A stretch of 64,000 nt of DNA, taken from assembly GCA_019750335.1 (NCBI GenBank), contig JAIEOQ010000004.1, forward strand, positions 1-64,000. The letters run 5' to 3'. The notes under the pieces are model-generated. The model saw only the letters and a program-made list of their open reading frames with translations. It ran no database searches and had not been told where the DNA came from. A program made the position numbers and the translations under genes. Source of the DNA: Candidatus Obscuribacterales bacterium (GTDB taxonomy: Bacteria > Cyanobacteriota > Vampirovibrionia > Obscuribacterales > Obscuribacteraceae). Below, one piece after another: positions 50,367-59,821 of this stretch (its first letter is position 1; every line of letters starts with the position of its first letter).

Positions 50367-52547
50367 TTGATCGTGGGCATTCCTTCACTCAAACTTTCTC
50401 TTTTGGCTTCCCTTTTTGTTTTTTGTTTGCCGGCATTTGCCCTAGATCTTGATGGTATACCGTACCCTCTAAAAGTAAAATCGCAAAAGCCGATTAAAGT
50501 GGACAGAAAGAATCAATCTTTGGAAGAAGTTATTGATCGTGTCGACATACCTTACGGTTATGCGCAAACTATCCCCCTTAGTGGAATCAATATTTCCGGC
50601 TTGAAGAGTAAGGCGGTTCAAACTCTGGGCGAAAATTATTTTGTCGTTTCCAGCAATAGTGGACTCAATCGCCTCAGTGATGTTTATCGGGAAAATCGGG
50701 CCAGCGGTAAAGCTAATTTTGTTACTGTAGATAGCTTCTTACATCCGTATTTGGCTTTCGTTAATCGTATTTATGCACAGCTTATCGCTAAAGATCTTTT
50801 GCCGATGATCAAAGTTCTGCTCTCGGCTATGCTTGATGTGGCCATGTCCGATTATAAGCTCGCTGATGACGCCGATGTGCGCTCGGATGTGGAAGTAAAT
50901 ATTGCTTTTTTAAGTCTCGGTTTGAAGCTTGTCGATTCCACTTATGCGGTGCCGCAGATCGGTACGGTACCGGCTATGGTGCAGAAAGATTTTGATGCTC
51001 TGGTGGAAGGGAAGTCCGGACATAGCGCAATTTTTGATTGTGACGAAGACTTTCGTCTTTATCAACCGCTCGGTTTTTATCGCACAAGTCCGGAGCTGAT
51101 TAAGTTTTATCGACTTAAAACTTGGCTTTCGCGATTGTCCTATCCAATCAGTGATGTCAGTTTCAGAGCCGGAGGCGGATCGGCCAGTAATTTTCGTCGT
51201 TCGGTTCTTTTGTATCGCACTCTCGATCAAGCTGTCGTCGACGGCAAGCCGGCTTTTGAATACTGGACGCATCTTATCAAATGTCTTTTTGTTCTTGGTT
51301 CGCAGGTGGAATCCGGCGCCGATAAAAGTGTTTATGCTCACGATTATCGTTCGGTCTTTGGCGCTAAAGGTAACGATTTGAAAGTGACTTTGGCGGCTCT
51401 GTCTGAACCGCTCACCCGCACCAAACTTTTATTGGCGGTGCGCCGACAAAAGCCGGTTAGCTTGAGTGCCGCTTCGGTATTTGATATCGGAGAATCCTCC
51501 AGTGCCAGAGAAAACTCAGCCAGCTTTCGTTTTATTCCTAACATCGGTTCGCCGGAAGAACCTTGGTTGCGAACGATGGCCCTGTCTTATCCGAGTACTT
51601 CGGAGAACGGACAAATTTGTCCTCTCGGCTTGATGAACTTAAATGCTTGGGGCGCCACTCACGCCGGAAATTTACTTCTGGATAGCGGGTGGGCGCTGGA
51701 TTCCAATTTACCGAAATATATTCTTGCTTTGCGTAAAGCTGTGACCAAGCGTCTCTTAGGGGGACAAGCTTTGCCGGTGGAGAATCGCGTGTGGAGTTTG
51801 GTTTCGCCTCAATTCCGTCTTTTGCCCGACGGGATTCAAAACGTGGTACGCACTGAAGCTTGGGCCAGCCGCCGATTGGAAACGGCTTTGTCGGCTTGGC
51901 TAGATTCGCTTTTAACCATCGCGCCGGAGAATCCAATTTCTGCCGGTGGAAAAGAGATTGTGGCGGCATCAGCCAATGTGGAGGTTAGTCCGCGGAAATT
52001 GAAAGCAATGCGTCGAGCGGCGCGCGGGCATTTTCTTGATCCTTGTCCGGAAGCCTTTCAAAAGTTGCAACAGGATGCCGGTCGCATCATGAGTGAGGCT
52101 CAAGCTCTCGGTCTGAATATCGGTCCCCATAAAAAAGGGCTTGAAGATTATCTCAGACTTTTTCAACGCTTAGAGCAGATTGCCACTCAAGAAATACGCG
52201 GAGAAGCGATCAAGCCGGCTGATATGAACCTGCTTTCTAATATCGATATTGTTTTGGAGCGCATTGACTTGCCATTACCAGCGGTACTGTCTTTTCCCGG
52301 GGAGCAAACTCAAGGTAGCGGTGGAGTCAATCTTTGTTTAGGTAATCCAGGGCGGTTGTATGTGGTTTTACAAAATCGCACTACTAAAGAATGGACCCTG
52401 GCGCGCGGTGGTGTTTACACTTATTATGAGCTGCCCGGCGCGGCCATCAGCCTTAACCAGTTGCTGCATAAAATAGAGCTAGGTCAAGCTCGTCCGCCGT
52501 TTTGGACGGAGCGTTTTGACATAGTTCAATCTGCTGCTGGTAAGTAA
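50367..52547 (+). CDS. DUF3160-like exported protein
   Basis: 726 aa with a signal peptide (KLSLLASLFVFCLPAFA). The region FVTVDSFLHPYLAFVNRIYAQ, then further conserved blocks such as TRTKLLLAVRRQ, AWGATHAGNLLLDSG and a C-terminal helix near NLLSNIDIVLERI, resembles DUF3160. The family has no known activity. The start is TTG 50367 with AGGA 4 bases before; GTG 50373 is an alternative. It follows the acylase gene closely and its end overlaps the convergent TPR gene by 22 bases. Confidence 0.65.
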   Translation: MIVGIPSLKLSLLASLFVFCLPAFALDLDGIPYPLKVKSQKPIKVDRKNQSLEEVIDRVDIPYGYAQTIPLSGINISGLKSKAVQTLGENYFVVSSNSGLNRLSDVYRENRASGKANFVTVDSFLHPYLAFVNRIYAQLIAKDLLPMIKVLLSAMLDVAMSDYKLADDADVRSDVEVNIAFLSLGLKLVDSTYAVPQIGTVPAMVQKDFDALVEGKSGHSAIFDCDEDFRLYQPLGFYRTSPELIKFYRLKTWLSRLSYPISDVSFRAGGGSASNFRRSVLLYRTLDQAVVDGKPAFEYWTHLIKCLFVLGSQVESGADKSVYAHDYRSVFGAKGNDLKVTLAALSEPLTRTKLLLAVRRQKPVSLSAASVFDIGESSSARENSASFRFIPNIGSPEEPWLRTMALSYPSTSENGQICPLGLMNLNAWGATHAGNLLLDSGWALDSNLPKYILALRKAVTKRLLGGQALPVENRVWSLVSPQFRLLPDGIQNVVRTEAWASRRLETALSAWLDSLLTIAPENPISAGGKEIVAASANVEVSPRKLKAMRRAARGHFLDPCPEAFQKLQQDAGRIMSEAQALGLNIGPHKKGLEDYLRLFQRLEQIATQEIRGEAIKPADMNLLSNIDIVLERIDLPLPAVLSFPGEQTQGSGGVNLCLGNPGRLYVVLQNRTTKEWTLARGGVYTYYELPGAAISLNQLLHKIELGQARPPFWTERFDIVQSAAGK

Positions 52548-53539
52548 TGTTTTTGGCTTGAGATTATTTCGGGATCTTCCGGCGCTAGCTTGGCTGCTAT
52601 TGCCATTTCTTTTTTTGCTGCCGCATAATCTTTCTTAAAATGCAGAGCGATGGCTAAATAGTAATGGGCATTGGCATTAGTCGGGTCAATCTTAATCGCA
52701 TTCCGGTATTCGTTAATTGCTTGATCGAATTTATTCCATGCTGCTAAAGAGCGCCCTAACCCGACATAAGCCGGGGCGAACTCGTCTGTATCTTGAACCA
52801 GATCTTCATAGTCAGTTAGGGCTTCTTTATCATTTTTTGCTGCTGCTTGAATAAAACGTTCGGCGTATTTGTCTTTGAGACGCGGTTTCGGTCCGTAAGT
52901 AAGCGCTTCAAGCTTAGGTGATAATTTGGACGCAGTGCCGTTGATCGTGCCCAGATCGATGTTAACGAAAGTGCGTCTGTCTCCGGGTGGTACCGGACCA
53001 CTCAGCTTAATTGTGCTTTCTTTCAAAACATTGCTTCCGCCGTCGGCGATACGATAACTGATATTTAGATCACGGATGGGGGCCGGATTTAAATTTATCA
53101 CTTCGACATTTACAAGACCGGAACCGGCATTAATTCGCGGCTTTTCAAATGAAACTTCAACATTCTGGCTGGCAACGATATTATCGTAATTCATGATATA
53201 AACGGTCGTGATGTAGATACCATATATGGCACCACCAGCCAGAGCTAAAATTATTAGGCGAAAAATCCCTGTTTTTAACGGTGAGCTATTTGCTGATTTA
53301 GCTTGATTGATATAAAAATTTGTCGCCAGTTGATTGTTCGGCGACGAGTTCTCTTGACTGTTTTGACTTAAAGCCAGGGAAGATTCGGCGTCTAAAGATC
53401 TTAAACCGGCAATTGCTTCGATATTTGCTGGATCAAAATGCAATACCGTTTCGTATTCTCGAATTGCTTCTTCGATTTGTCCTTGAAAATGCAGACGCTT
53501 AGCAATTTTCAGATGCTCTTGTATTTTTGGATTGGACAT
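52526..53539 (-). CDS. TPR protein with membrane segment and beta domain
   Basis: 337 aa. One TPR (HLKIAKRLHFQGQIEEAIREYE, residues 9-40), a membrane helix near 93-113 (LIILALAGGAIYGIYITTVY), an FxLYD-like beta-sandwich (VSFEKPRINAGSGLVNVEV, about 125-200) and then several TPRs (LGRSLAAWNKFDQAINEYR, NAHYYLAIALHFKKDYAAA). It is a scaffold in the cytoplasmic membrane. It begins 11 bases after the SpoIID-like gene stop and is likely cotranscribed. Confidence 0.8.
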   Translation of the reverse strand: MSNPKIQEHLKIAKRLHFQGQIEEAIREYETVLHFDPANIEAIAGLRSLDAESSLALSQNSQENSSPNNQLATNFYINQAKSANSSPLKTGIFRLIILALAGGAIYGIYITTVYIMNYDNIVASQNVEVSFEKPRINAGSGLVNVEVINLNPAPIRDLNISYRIADGGSNVLKESTIKLSGPVPPGDRRTFVNIDLGTINGTASKLSPKLEALTYGPKPRLKDKYAERFIQAAAKNDKEALTDYEDLVQDTDEFAPAYVGLGRSLAAWNKFDQAINEYRNAIKIDPTNANAHYYLAIALHFKKDYAAAKKEMAIAAKLAPEDPEIISSQKHYLPAAD

Positions 53540-53550
53540 AATTTCTCTTG

Positions 53551-54696
53551 TTAGTTACTCTTGCTGGAACGAAAATTGTTCACATAGTCAAGGCGTAAGT
53601 GACCGTCTTTATCCTGATAATACTGCTGTAATATTTGATCGAAGCGCCAACCGTTCTGAGCGAGCATATTGGCTCCGTGTTGGCTTAATCCGCGGGCGCC
53701 GTTACCTGGACCACGATAAGTAAATACCCAGTTTGAACCTTGTTCTTGCACATCGAGAATGCCGGCAGTTTCCAATCCGAGCATTTTTGCCAGAGCAATT
53801 CCATATACGTCACGTGATTTCTTTTCTCCCATCACTTGCATATTATGCGCGTTGCCATTGGCGTCCCATTGTTTGATTGTCACTCCGACAATTTTTGGTA
53901 CGCCGGTAATTTTTTCCAAATGAGCTTTGTTGATGTTAGCTTTGCGTATGTTCAAATTCTCAAAAGCATCACCAACCCAAGCTCGATAAAATCCCGGTTT
54001 GACTAAGCCCGAATCTTTTAAAATCAAGCCACGGGTCATTTGTACGGCATTAAAAGTGCTTTGTGCTTCAGCCGCTAACCCTTTATACGCTTGATCACGT
54101 ACATCCGGAACTAGGTCAAAGCCTTCGCTTCGCCATTTTGAATGAGTGCCAAGATGAGACCAGGCGTAGCTGCGGGCAGCCACCGCTTGAGCCTTTAAGG
54201 CTTCGGGATGCCAACTGGCCGGCATTTCGGAAGGAACAACTCCTAAAAGATAATCTTCCAGATCAAGCAAGTTGATTACAGTCGTTTGACGCCCGAGTTT
54301 GATCAGTTCAAGGCAACCCCGGTACCAGCGATTGTTGGCCCAAATTCGATAATCTTGAGCCGTAACATGAACGCGCATGCCGTCGGGAATGGCGTAACTC
54401 CTGGCGCTGCCAAGTTCAACTATTCTGCCGCCGGTAATTGAATAAGGAACGCCGGCTTTAAGTTCAAACACCGGCTGTCCATCGGCAAAAACATAAGCCG
54501 GAGCCCAAATGGCAAAGTGGCTGTTATTGGACCGGCAAGCCAGACCGATGCGCACCGGATTTACCATGGGCGGGTAAGGCATGAATTTTGATGTTAAGGC
54601 TGTCGGATTTGCTCCTGTGCTTTTTTTTGCGGCAACAACTGGTGCCGGTAGTGCACAAAAGAGAAGTAAAACAAGACAAACAATAGTTATTGGCAT
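53551..54696 (-). CDS. SpoIID/LytB-domain exported protein
   Basis: 381 aa with a signal peptide (MPITIVCLVLLLFCALPAPV). The SpoIID core is YLLGVVPSEMPASWHPEAL, then KAQAVAARSYAWSHLG, TRGLILKDSGLV and RGPGNGARGLSQHGANML. SpoIID/LytB proteins cut or bind peptidoglycan. No spore genes are present, so an envelope remodelling role is more likely. It is divergent from the OmpR-type regulator at 54777 across 80 bases and upstream of the TPR gene. Confidence 0.88.
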   Translation of the reverse strand: MPITIVCLVLLLFCALPAPVVAAKKSTGANPTALTSKFMPYPPMVNPVRIGLACRSNNSHFAIWAPAYVFADGQPVFELKAGVPYSITGGRIVELGSARSYAIPDGMRVHVTAQDYRIWANNRWYRGCLELIKLGRQTTVINLLDLEDYLLGVVPSEMPASWHPEALKAQAVAARSYAWSHLGTHSKWRSEGFDLVPDVRDQAYKGLAAEAQSTFNAVQMTRGLILKDSGLVKPGFYRAWVGDAFENLNIRKANINKAHLEKITGVPKIVGVTIKQWDANGNAHNMQVMGEKKSRDVYGIALAKMLGLETAGILDVQEQGSNWVFTYRGPGNGARGLSQHGANMLAQNGWRFDQILQQYYQDKDGHLRLDYVNNFRSSKSN

Positions 54697-54776
54697 AGGG
54701 ATTCTAAGTCTAAAGCACAGCCTCGATGATACTATGAAGTAGCTCCAAAATATTCTGGAAAGATTGTGTTGCCAGT

Positions 54777-55460
54777 ATGAAAAGTATCCTTATTGTCGAT
54801 GATGAAGTGGACATTGCCAGCTCCATTCAGTATGTTCTCAAGCAGGAAGGATTTTCTATTTTATTGGCCCATGATGGACTGCAAGCTATGCAGATTATCG
54901 AGAACCAACATCCTGATTTGATTATTCTTGATGTGATGATGCCTGGTATTGACGGTTATGAGGTTTGTCGGCGGGTTCGTTCTACAGACAAAAAAACGCC
55001 TATTTTGATGTTAACGGCAAGAACGTCAGAAGTGGATGCTGTGGTCGGTCTTGAGTTAGGAGCCAACGATTATATTGCTAAGCCGGTACGCTTACGCGAG
55101 TTGGTTGCTCGTGTGAAAGCGCATTTGCGTGAAGCTCCTGACGATAAACCGGTGGCTCGTCAAATTAAGCATGGAAATTTAGAGATCGATCAAGATAGTC
55201 GGACAGTTAAAGTAAATGGCGCTTATGTCGATTTAACTTATAAAGAGTTTGAGCTGCTAGCTACTATAGCTAAACAGCCAAATCGAGTTTTTACTCGTGA
55301 CCAGCTCTTTTCTCAAGTCTGGGGCTCTCATTTTCTCGGCGAAAGCCGGACCGTGGATGTTCATGTTCGTTATCTGCGGGAAAAGCTGGAGGAAGATCCC
55401 AGCCATCCCCAGCACATTTTGACAGTCAGAGGTGTCGGCTACCGTTTTGTTTGGGAGTGA
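54777..55460 (+). CDS. OmpR/PhoB-family response regulator, orphan
   Basis: 227 aa. The receiver has VDDEVD, the phosphoacceptor Asp in LIILDVMMPGIDGYEV, then Thr in MLTARTS and Lys in YIAKPVRLRE. The C-terminal winged-helix domain shows LTYKEFELLATIAKQPNRVF, the recognition helix SRTVDVHVRYLREKLEE and HILTVRGVGYRFVWE. No sensor kinase lies within the window. It is divergent from the SpoIID-like gene. Confidence 0.93.
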   Translation: MKSILIVDDEVDIASSIQYVLKQEGFSILLAHDGLQAMQIIENQHPDLIILDVMMPGIDGYEVCRRVRSTDKKTPILMLTARTSEVDAVVGLELGANDYIAKPVRLRELVARVKAHLREAPDDKPVARQIKHGNLEIDQDSRTVKVNGAYVDLTYKEFELLATIAKQPNRVFTRDQLFSQVWGSHFLGESRTVDVHVRYLREKLEEDPSHPQHILTVRGVGYRFVWE

Positions 55461-55518
55461 CTGCTTGGGATTTTTCCCACGGCGGCGGAGTTGTCATTGA
55501 TTGTTTTGCGTAGTTTTC

Positions 55519-55538
55519 CCAGTGACATAGGTCACTGG
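55519..55538. promoter_or_regulatory. Perfect dyad downstream of the regulator gene
   Basis: CCAGTGAC (55519-55526) and GTCACTGG (55531-55538) form an 8-base perfect inverted repeat with a 4-base loop. It lies between the OmpR-type regulator and the exported protein at 55592. It might be an operator for the latter, or a weak terminator for the former; no T-run follows. Confidence 0.45.
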
Positions 55539-55591
55539 CAGATTTAAATTGAGAGCTGACTAAACGACGGCGATATTCCGTGGAGCAATCA

Positions 55592-56707
55592 ATGAAGCTT
55601 TCGGCGGTAGTTTTATTAAGCGTGAACTTAGTGGCGGCTTCCCAAGCTGCAGCTCATGCTTCTGAGCAAAATACGGCGGCTTTCCTCCAGGAAAGTTTGA
55701 ACAGTAGAGCTTTGCCTAGCCAGCAAATGAAACGAAATAAAAAACTGGTTGCTTTGTCCCCGGTTATTGACGGTGGTACAAAAATCCGTCCTTTTGTCCC
55801 TGGCCGTTATCTGCCCAGCCAGGCTGAACTTGAGCGACAAAAATCAGAAAAGGCTTATGCTTTGATGTTGCCGAAGAGTGATTCTTCAGGTTTACTTACC
55901 GGTCAAGTTTCTGATTATTCAGCTGTACAAGCTCAGGACGAAGAAGCAATCGCTCGTCGATATATTCAAAAAGCCGTGCGTACCGCTGTATCAAAAGCAA
56001 CAAGTGTTGTTAAATTTGCCAAAGCCGCTCCAAGAACAGTTCCTGGCGCCACTGCCCAGGCTGTTTTGCCGGGGCAAATAGCGCAACTGCCAGGGAATGC
56101 AGGTGTTATGCCAAGGGTTCCGGAACCGCAAGATATGGAGATTTTGCCGGTTGCCGCGCACCAGTCTAAAGTAACGAACAGCCTGCCATTATTTCCGCAA
56201 GCGCCAATCTTATCTAAATTTGATCAAGATCAACTTGATCGAGCCGTAGCGGCAAATATGCCCGAAGCTTGCTACGCACAAGGATCTAACGGGGAATCGA
56301 GAGCTATGGGACAGGGTAATCCGGCGTTGTCCGGGACAGGCCCGCCGCCATTCCCCTTAAGTTTATTACCGGCTGGCAAACGCCAAATTTCAGCTGGACA
56401 GGGAGTGGTAAACGCGCCGGTTACTAGCCAAGCTCGTTTCGGCTCCTGGCATGGTGGAAGTTCCGGACTGGGACAAGCCTCTTTCCATACTTATTTGGCT
56501 AATAAAATGAATGGACCGCTTGCGGTCAGTCGAGTGAATAAAGCTAAGCCTGGTCGGACAACAGGTAGGCAAGCGACGACCTATGTGCCTAAATATGTGA
56601 CGCGTAAAGCAGTTGCTCCTAGCCTGGCTAAAATTCATTATCAACCGGCACAAAAAATGCAGCCAAGTGTTGCCACATATCCGGCATACAGAAGATATTC
56701 CGGCTAA
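55592..56707 (+). CDS. Exported hypothetical protein
   Basis: 371 aa. A signal peptide (MKLSAVVLLSVNLVAASQAAA) is followed by a Ser/Gln/Pro/Ala-rich chain with few hydrophobic blocks and many basic residues near the C-terminus (VNKAKPGRTTGRQATTYVP), implying an extended surface protein. GGAG stands 6 bases before ATG 55592; a GTG 12 bases earlier is less likely. Family not recognised. Position suggests possible control by the regulator upstream. Confidence 0.65.
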   Translation: MKLSAVVLLSVNLVAASQAAAHASEQNTAAFLQESLNSRALPSQQMKRNKKLVALSPVIDGGTKIRPFVPGRYLPSQAELERQKSEKAYALMLPKSDSSGLLTGQVSDYSAVQAQDEEAIARRYIQKAVRTAVSKATSVVKFAKAAPRTVPGATAQAVLPGQIAQLPGNAGVMPRVPEPQDMEILPVAAHQSKVTNSLPLFPQAPILSKFDQDQLDRAVAANMPEACYAQGSNGESRAMGQGNPALSGTGPPPFPLSLLPAGKRQISAGQGVVNAPVTSQARFGSWHGGSSGLGQASFHTYLANKMNGPLAVSRVNKAKPGRTTGRQATTYVPKYVTRKAVAPSLAKIHYQPAQKMQPSVATYPAYRRYSG

Positions 56708-56791
56708 AAGTCTGCTTCTCAATATTGATTTTGTTTGTCCAAAAATCATATAGTTTGGATAGATACTGCTGTACGGCATTAGGGTCCATCC

Positions 56792-59380
56792 ATGGAACCA
56801 GAGCAGAAAAGAGAATTGATGAATAAGGCTTCGGATCGGGGCTGGTCTGCCCTGTCTGAGCTCAATTTTGCTTTGGCGCAAAAAAACTATCAAGAAGCTT
56901 TGCAAGTGGCAAGAGAGTTAAATGACTCTTTAGCCGAAGCCGTGTTCCTAAGCTATTTGGCTATGGCGCAACGGGCTGCTGGCCATAAAGAAAGTGCCAG
57001 AAAACTTTTAGACCAAGGATTTGCTATCGCCGAAAAGCTCCAAGCAAAGTCGGTGGAAGCGCATATACTCTTTCTTTTGGCGGAGCTTGATCGTGAAGAT
57101 GGCGATACGGTTCAAGCAATTGGCCGGTTATGGCGGGCTTTGGATTCGGCGCTGCTTGCGCAAGATGCCAGTACGACTGAAGCGGCTTTCGGTCTTCTGG
57201 CGGAAATTTATCGCGATCGCGGCTGGTTAGAGCAGGCTTTTGAGTGCTTTTATCAGGCTTATGAAGCTAACGAGCAGGCTGATAATAAAGCAGCTTGGCT
57301 AGGTAATCTTGGTCAAACTTTAGCCGAATTGGGTGATCATACCGGAGCAATTGATTACTACAAAAAAGCTTTGGCTTTAGCTGAAAGCAGGGATGATTTA
57401 AAAACTCAATCACGATGTTGGGCAAGCCTTGGCTTAGTTCATTTTGTTGCAACTGATTATGAGCAAGCCTTGCACTGTCTGGAAAAAGCTCAGGAAGATG
57501 GACAAGCTCAATCGGCATTGTTGGGCAATTTGGGTAATGTTTATCTCAAGTTAGGTGATTTGGAAAAAGCTAAAGAAGTTTGTCGCAAAGCTTTGGCTTT
57601 AGCTGAGGCAAGCAACGACCAAAAAATTGTTGCCGCGCAGTTGGATAGTATTGGTGATTGTTATTTTGCTGAAGCAAAATTTGCCGAGGCGCTTAACAAT
57701 TATGAAAAAGCTTACGCTCTTGCCAAAGTTACGGAAGACAGACTAGCTGAACGAATCTATTTAACGAACCAAGGAAAAGCGCTTTATGCTTTATCCAGAG
57801 AGAAAGAAGCCTTAGCAATGCTTGAAGCTGCGGCTCAGCTATTTGAAGAACAACGGGGAAAAATTCAATCTGACAGTTTGAAGACGGCATTCTCGGCAAA
57901 CGGGCAAGACCTATACCAAGAGCTGATTAAAATCTGTCTGCGGTCCGGACGGCGAGTTGAAGCAATTGAATATGTGGGGCGCGCTAAATCTCGTGCCATG
58001 CTCGACATGCTCTCCAACTCACCAATCGATATTGCCGATTTAAACCTTTTGGACGATAAAAATATCGCTCAGTTGGTTTATCGCGAACAAGATTTGCGCG
58101 CGCGCATTGCTGAGCTGGAACGTATTTATGGACATGAGCCTGATTCTGCTGGGGGATTGCGCAGCAGCGTCACTCAAAGTGAAGATGCGCCGAAGCTTTA
58201 CAAAGAATGGCGGGGAGTTGTCGATCAGCTTAAAAGAAGACATCCGTCCTATGCCAGTATGATTGCCGTAGACGCTTTGAATTTTGCCGAAATTCAAAAA
58301 CTCTGGGAGCTTCCGGCAAAACAGTTGAGCGAGGCCGATGCGTTATTCGAGTTTTTTGTAACCGATACTTTTCTTTTAACGGCCGCTTTGTGGGATGGTG
58401 CCACTGAGCCTGAAATCAGAGTCTTGGAAGGTGAAGAGTTCGTTGCTTTGCAAAACGATCTTTTTGATTTTTTGGAAATGTCTTCGACCGAAGGGTGGCT
58501 TGTTCCGGAAAGTTTATGTCGTCGATTGTATGAGCGTATTTTTGCTGACCTTTGTTTGAAGTTGCCGGCTTATGTTCAGCGTTTGCTTTTGGTGCCCCAT
58601 GGTTTCTTGCACAAGCTGCCTTTTGCTGCTTTGCACGATGGACAAAAATATCTGATTGAGCGTTATGCCTTAAGCACGGTCTCTTCGGCAAGCTTAGTTA
58701 AGCTTTTGGGACAAAATACGAAGACCGCTCAAAGCGGCTATCTTGTTTCGGCAATCAGTGATTATTCCGCCACCAGAAGTAGTGGCATCGTCTTTAATTC
58801 GCGCTTGCGTTCTTCAAGTGGTTTGGAGGATTTAAGCTACACTCTTGAGGAAGGTCGGCAAGTGCTTGACCTGGTTGCTCCTCATGTTACCGAAGCCAAA
58901 TTTTTAGCTGACGATGAAGTGAAAGAGGGCCTGCTTAAGCGTTTTCGTGAATACTCAGTCATTCATTTTGCTGGTCACGCTATTTTTAATCCGGATGAAC
59001 CAATGGCTTCCGGCCTCGTCCTTGGTGATGGCAGTGTTTTAACTGCGGCGCGTATTTTGGAAGACACAAACTTTCGTACTACTTGCGGGCGCTTGCTAAT
59101 TCTTTCCGCTTGCCAGACCGGGGTTAATTTCATTGCCGCCGGAGGCGAAATGCTTGGTCTGGTTAGAGCGCTAATTTATGCCGGTATGCGCAATCTAATC
59201 TCCAGCCTCTGGGAGGTGGCCGATCGTTCCACTTCACTTTTAATGCAAGATTTTTATCGTTTTTGGGCAAATGGCAAAATTCCGATTGCCCAAGCTTTGC
59301 AAAAAGCCCAATGTAAGGCGATCGGAGAAGGGTTACCGATTCATGCCTGGGCCCCTTTTATCCATTTCGGTGTAGACTAA
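56792..59380 (+). CDS. TPR-CHAT caspase-like protease
   Basis: 862 aa. The N-terminal 350 residues hold at least six TPRs (ALAQKNYQEALQVARELND, YYKKALALAESRDDLKTQS, LGDLEKAKEVCRKALALAE). The C-terminal CHAT domain (about 560-862) has the catalytic His in VIHFAGHAIF (residue 729) and Cys in LSACQTG (residue 774), with later LISSLWEVADRST and WAPFIHFG. CHAT-TPR proteins are caspase-HetF-type proteases. Some act in defence or cell death with a partner, but the neighbours here are a secreted protein and a Spy-like protein. No gasdermin or other known partner is seen. No signal peptide, so it is cytoplasmic. Confidence 0.92.
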   Translation: MEPEQKRELMNKASDRGWSALSELNFALAQKNYQEALQVARELNDSLAEAVFLSYLAMAQRAAGHKESARKLLDQGFAIAEKLQAKSVEAHILFLLAELDREDGDTVQAIGRLWRALDSALLAQDASTTEAAFGLLAEIYRDRGWLEQAFECFYQAYEANEQADNKAAWLGNLGQTLAELGDHTGAIDYYKKALALAESRDDLKTQSRCWASLGLVHFVATDYEQALHCLEKAQEDGQAQSALLGNLGNVYLKLGDLEKAKEVCRKALALAEASNDQKIVAAQLDSIGDCYFAEAKFAEALNNYEKAYALAKVTEDRLAERIYLTNQGKALYALSREKEALAMLEAAAQLFEEQRGKIQSDSLKTAFSANGQDLYQELIKICLRSGRRVEAIEYVGRAKSRAMLDMLSNSPIDIADLNLLDDKNIAQLVYREQDLRARIAELERIYGHEPDSAGGLRSSVTQSEDAPKLYKEWRGVVDQLKRRHPSYASMIAVDALNFAEIQKLWELPAKQLSEADALFEFFVTDTFLLTAALWDGATEPEIRVLEGEEFVALQNDLFDFLEMSSTEGWLVPESLCRRLYERIFADLCLKLPAYVQRLLLVPHGFLHKLPFAALHDGQKYLIERYALSTVSSASLVKLLGQNTKTAQSGYLVSAISDYSATRSSGIVFNSRLRSSSGLEDLSYTLEEGRQVLDLVAPHVTEAKFLADDEVKEGLLKRFREYSVIHFAGHAIFNPDEPMASGLVLGDGSVLTAARILEDTNFRTTCGRLLILSACQTGVNFIAAGGEMLGLVRALIYAGMRNLISSLWEVADRSTSLLMQDFYRFWANGKIPIAQALQKAQCKAIGEGLPIHAWAPFIHFGVD

Positions 59381-59410
59381 GCTATTCCTTTACTAAGGGA
59401 GGCTTTAATT

Positions 59411-59821
59411 TTGCTCAAAGGATTGCTCATCGGATTATTTGGTAGTGCAATTTTCAGTTCGGCAGTATTTGCTCAAGGAACGCCTAAGAGCGATCCGGTG
59501 CTTATTTATCGAGAAGCAGGAGTAAACGCCGAACAGGAGTCGCAAATTCGCCAAGCTGCGCAAGATTTTGAAAGACCGGCTCGAGTGCGCATTGAGCGCT
59601 TGAATAACTTGGCTAAGGCTTTGCATGATTTGTCTTTTGAGCCGGAGCCTGATGAAAATAAGATCCTGTCTATGCAGGAAGAGATGAACCAAGTTCAATC
59701 CGGGCTGAACATGGACAGAATAAAACTGATGTTGCAAATTAGAAAGTTCATGTCTTTAGAGCAAAAACAAAAACTTGTTCAGCTGATGCGACAAAAAGAA
59801 GCGGCTTCAAAATCGCAATGA
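59411..59821 (+). CDS. Spy/CpxP-like exported protein, 136 aa
   Basis: A signal peptide (LLIGLFGSAIFSSAVFA) is followed by a charged helical protein with a C-terminal SLEQKQKLVQLMRQKE, the same LxxEQxxK-type repeat as in the CpxP-like protein at 11.6 kb. It starts with TTG after AGGGAGG with an 8-base gap. It is downstream of the CHAT gene by 30 bases and probably cotranscribed. The function could be periplasmic chaperone or metal buffering. Ends in a 15-base overlap with the convergent phosphatase. Confidence 0.68.
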   Translation: MLKGLLIGLFGSAIFSSAVFAQGTPKSDPVLIYREAGVNAEQESQIRQAAQDFERPARVRIERLNNLAKALHDLSFEPEPDENKILSMQEEMNQVQSGLNMDRIKLMLQIRKFMSLEQKQKLVQLMRQKEAASKSQ

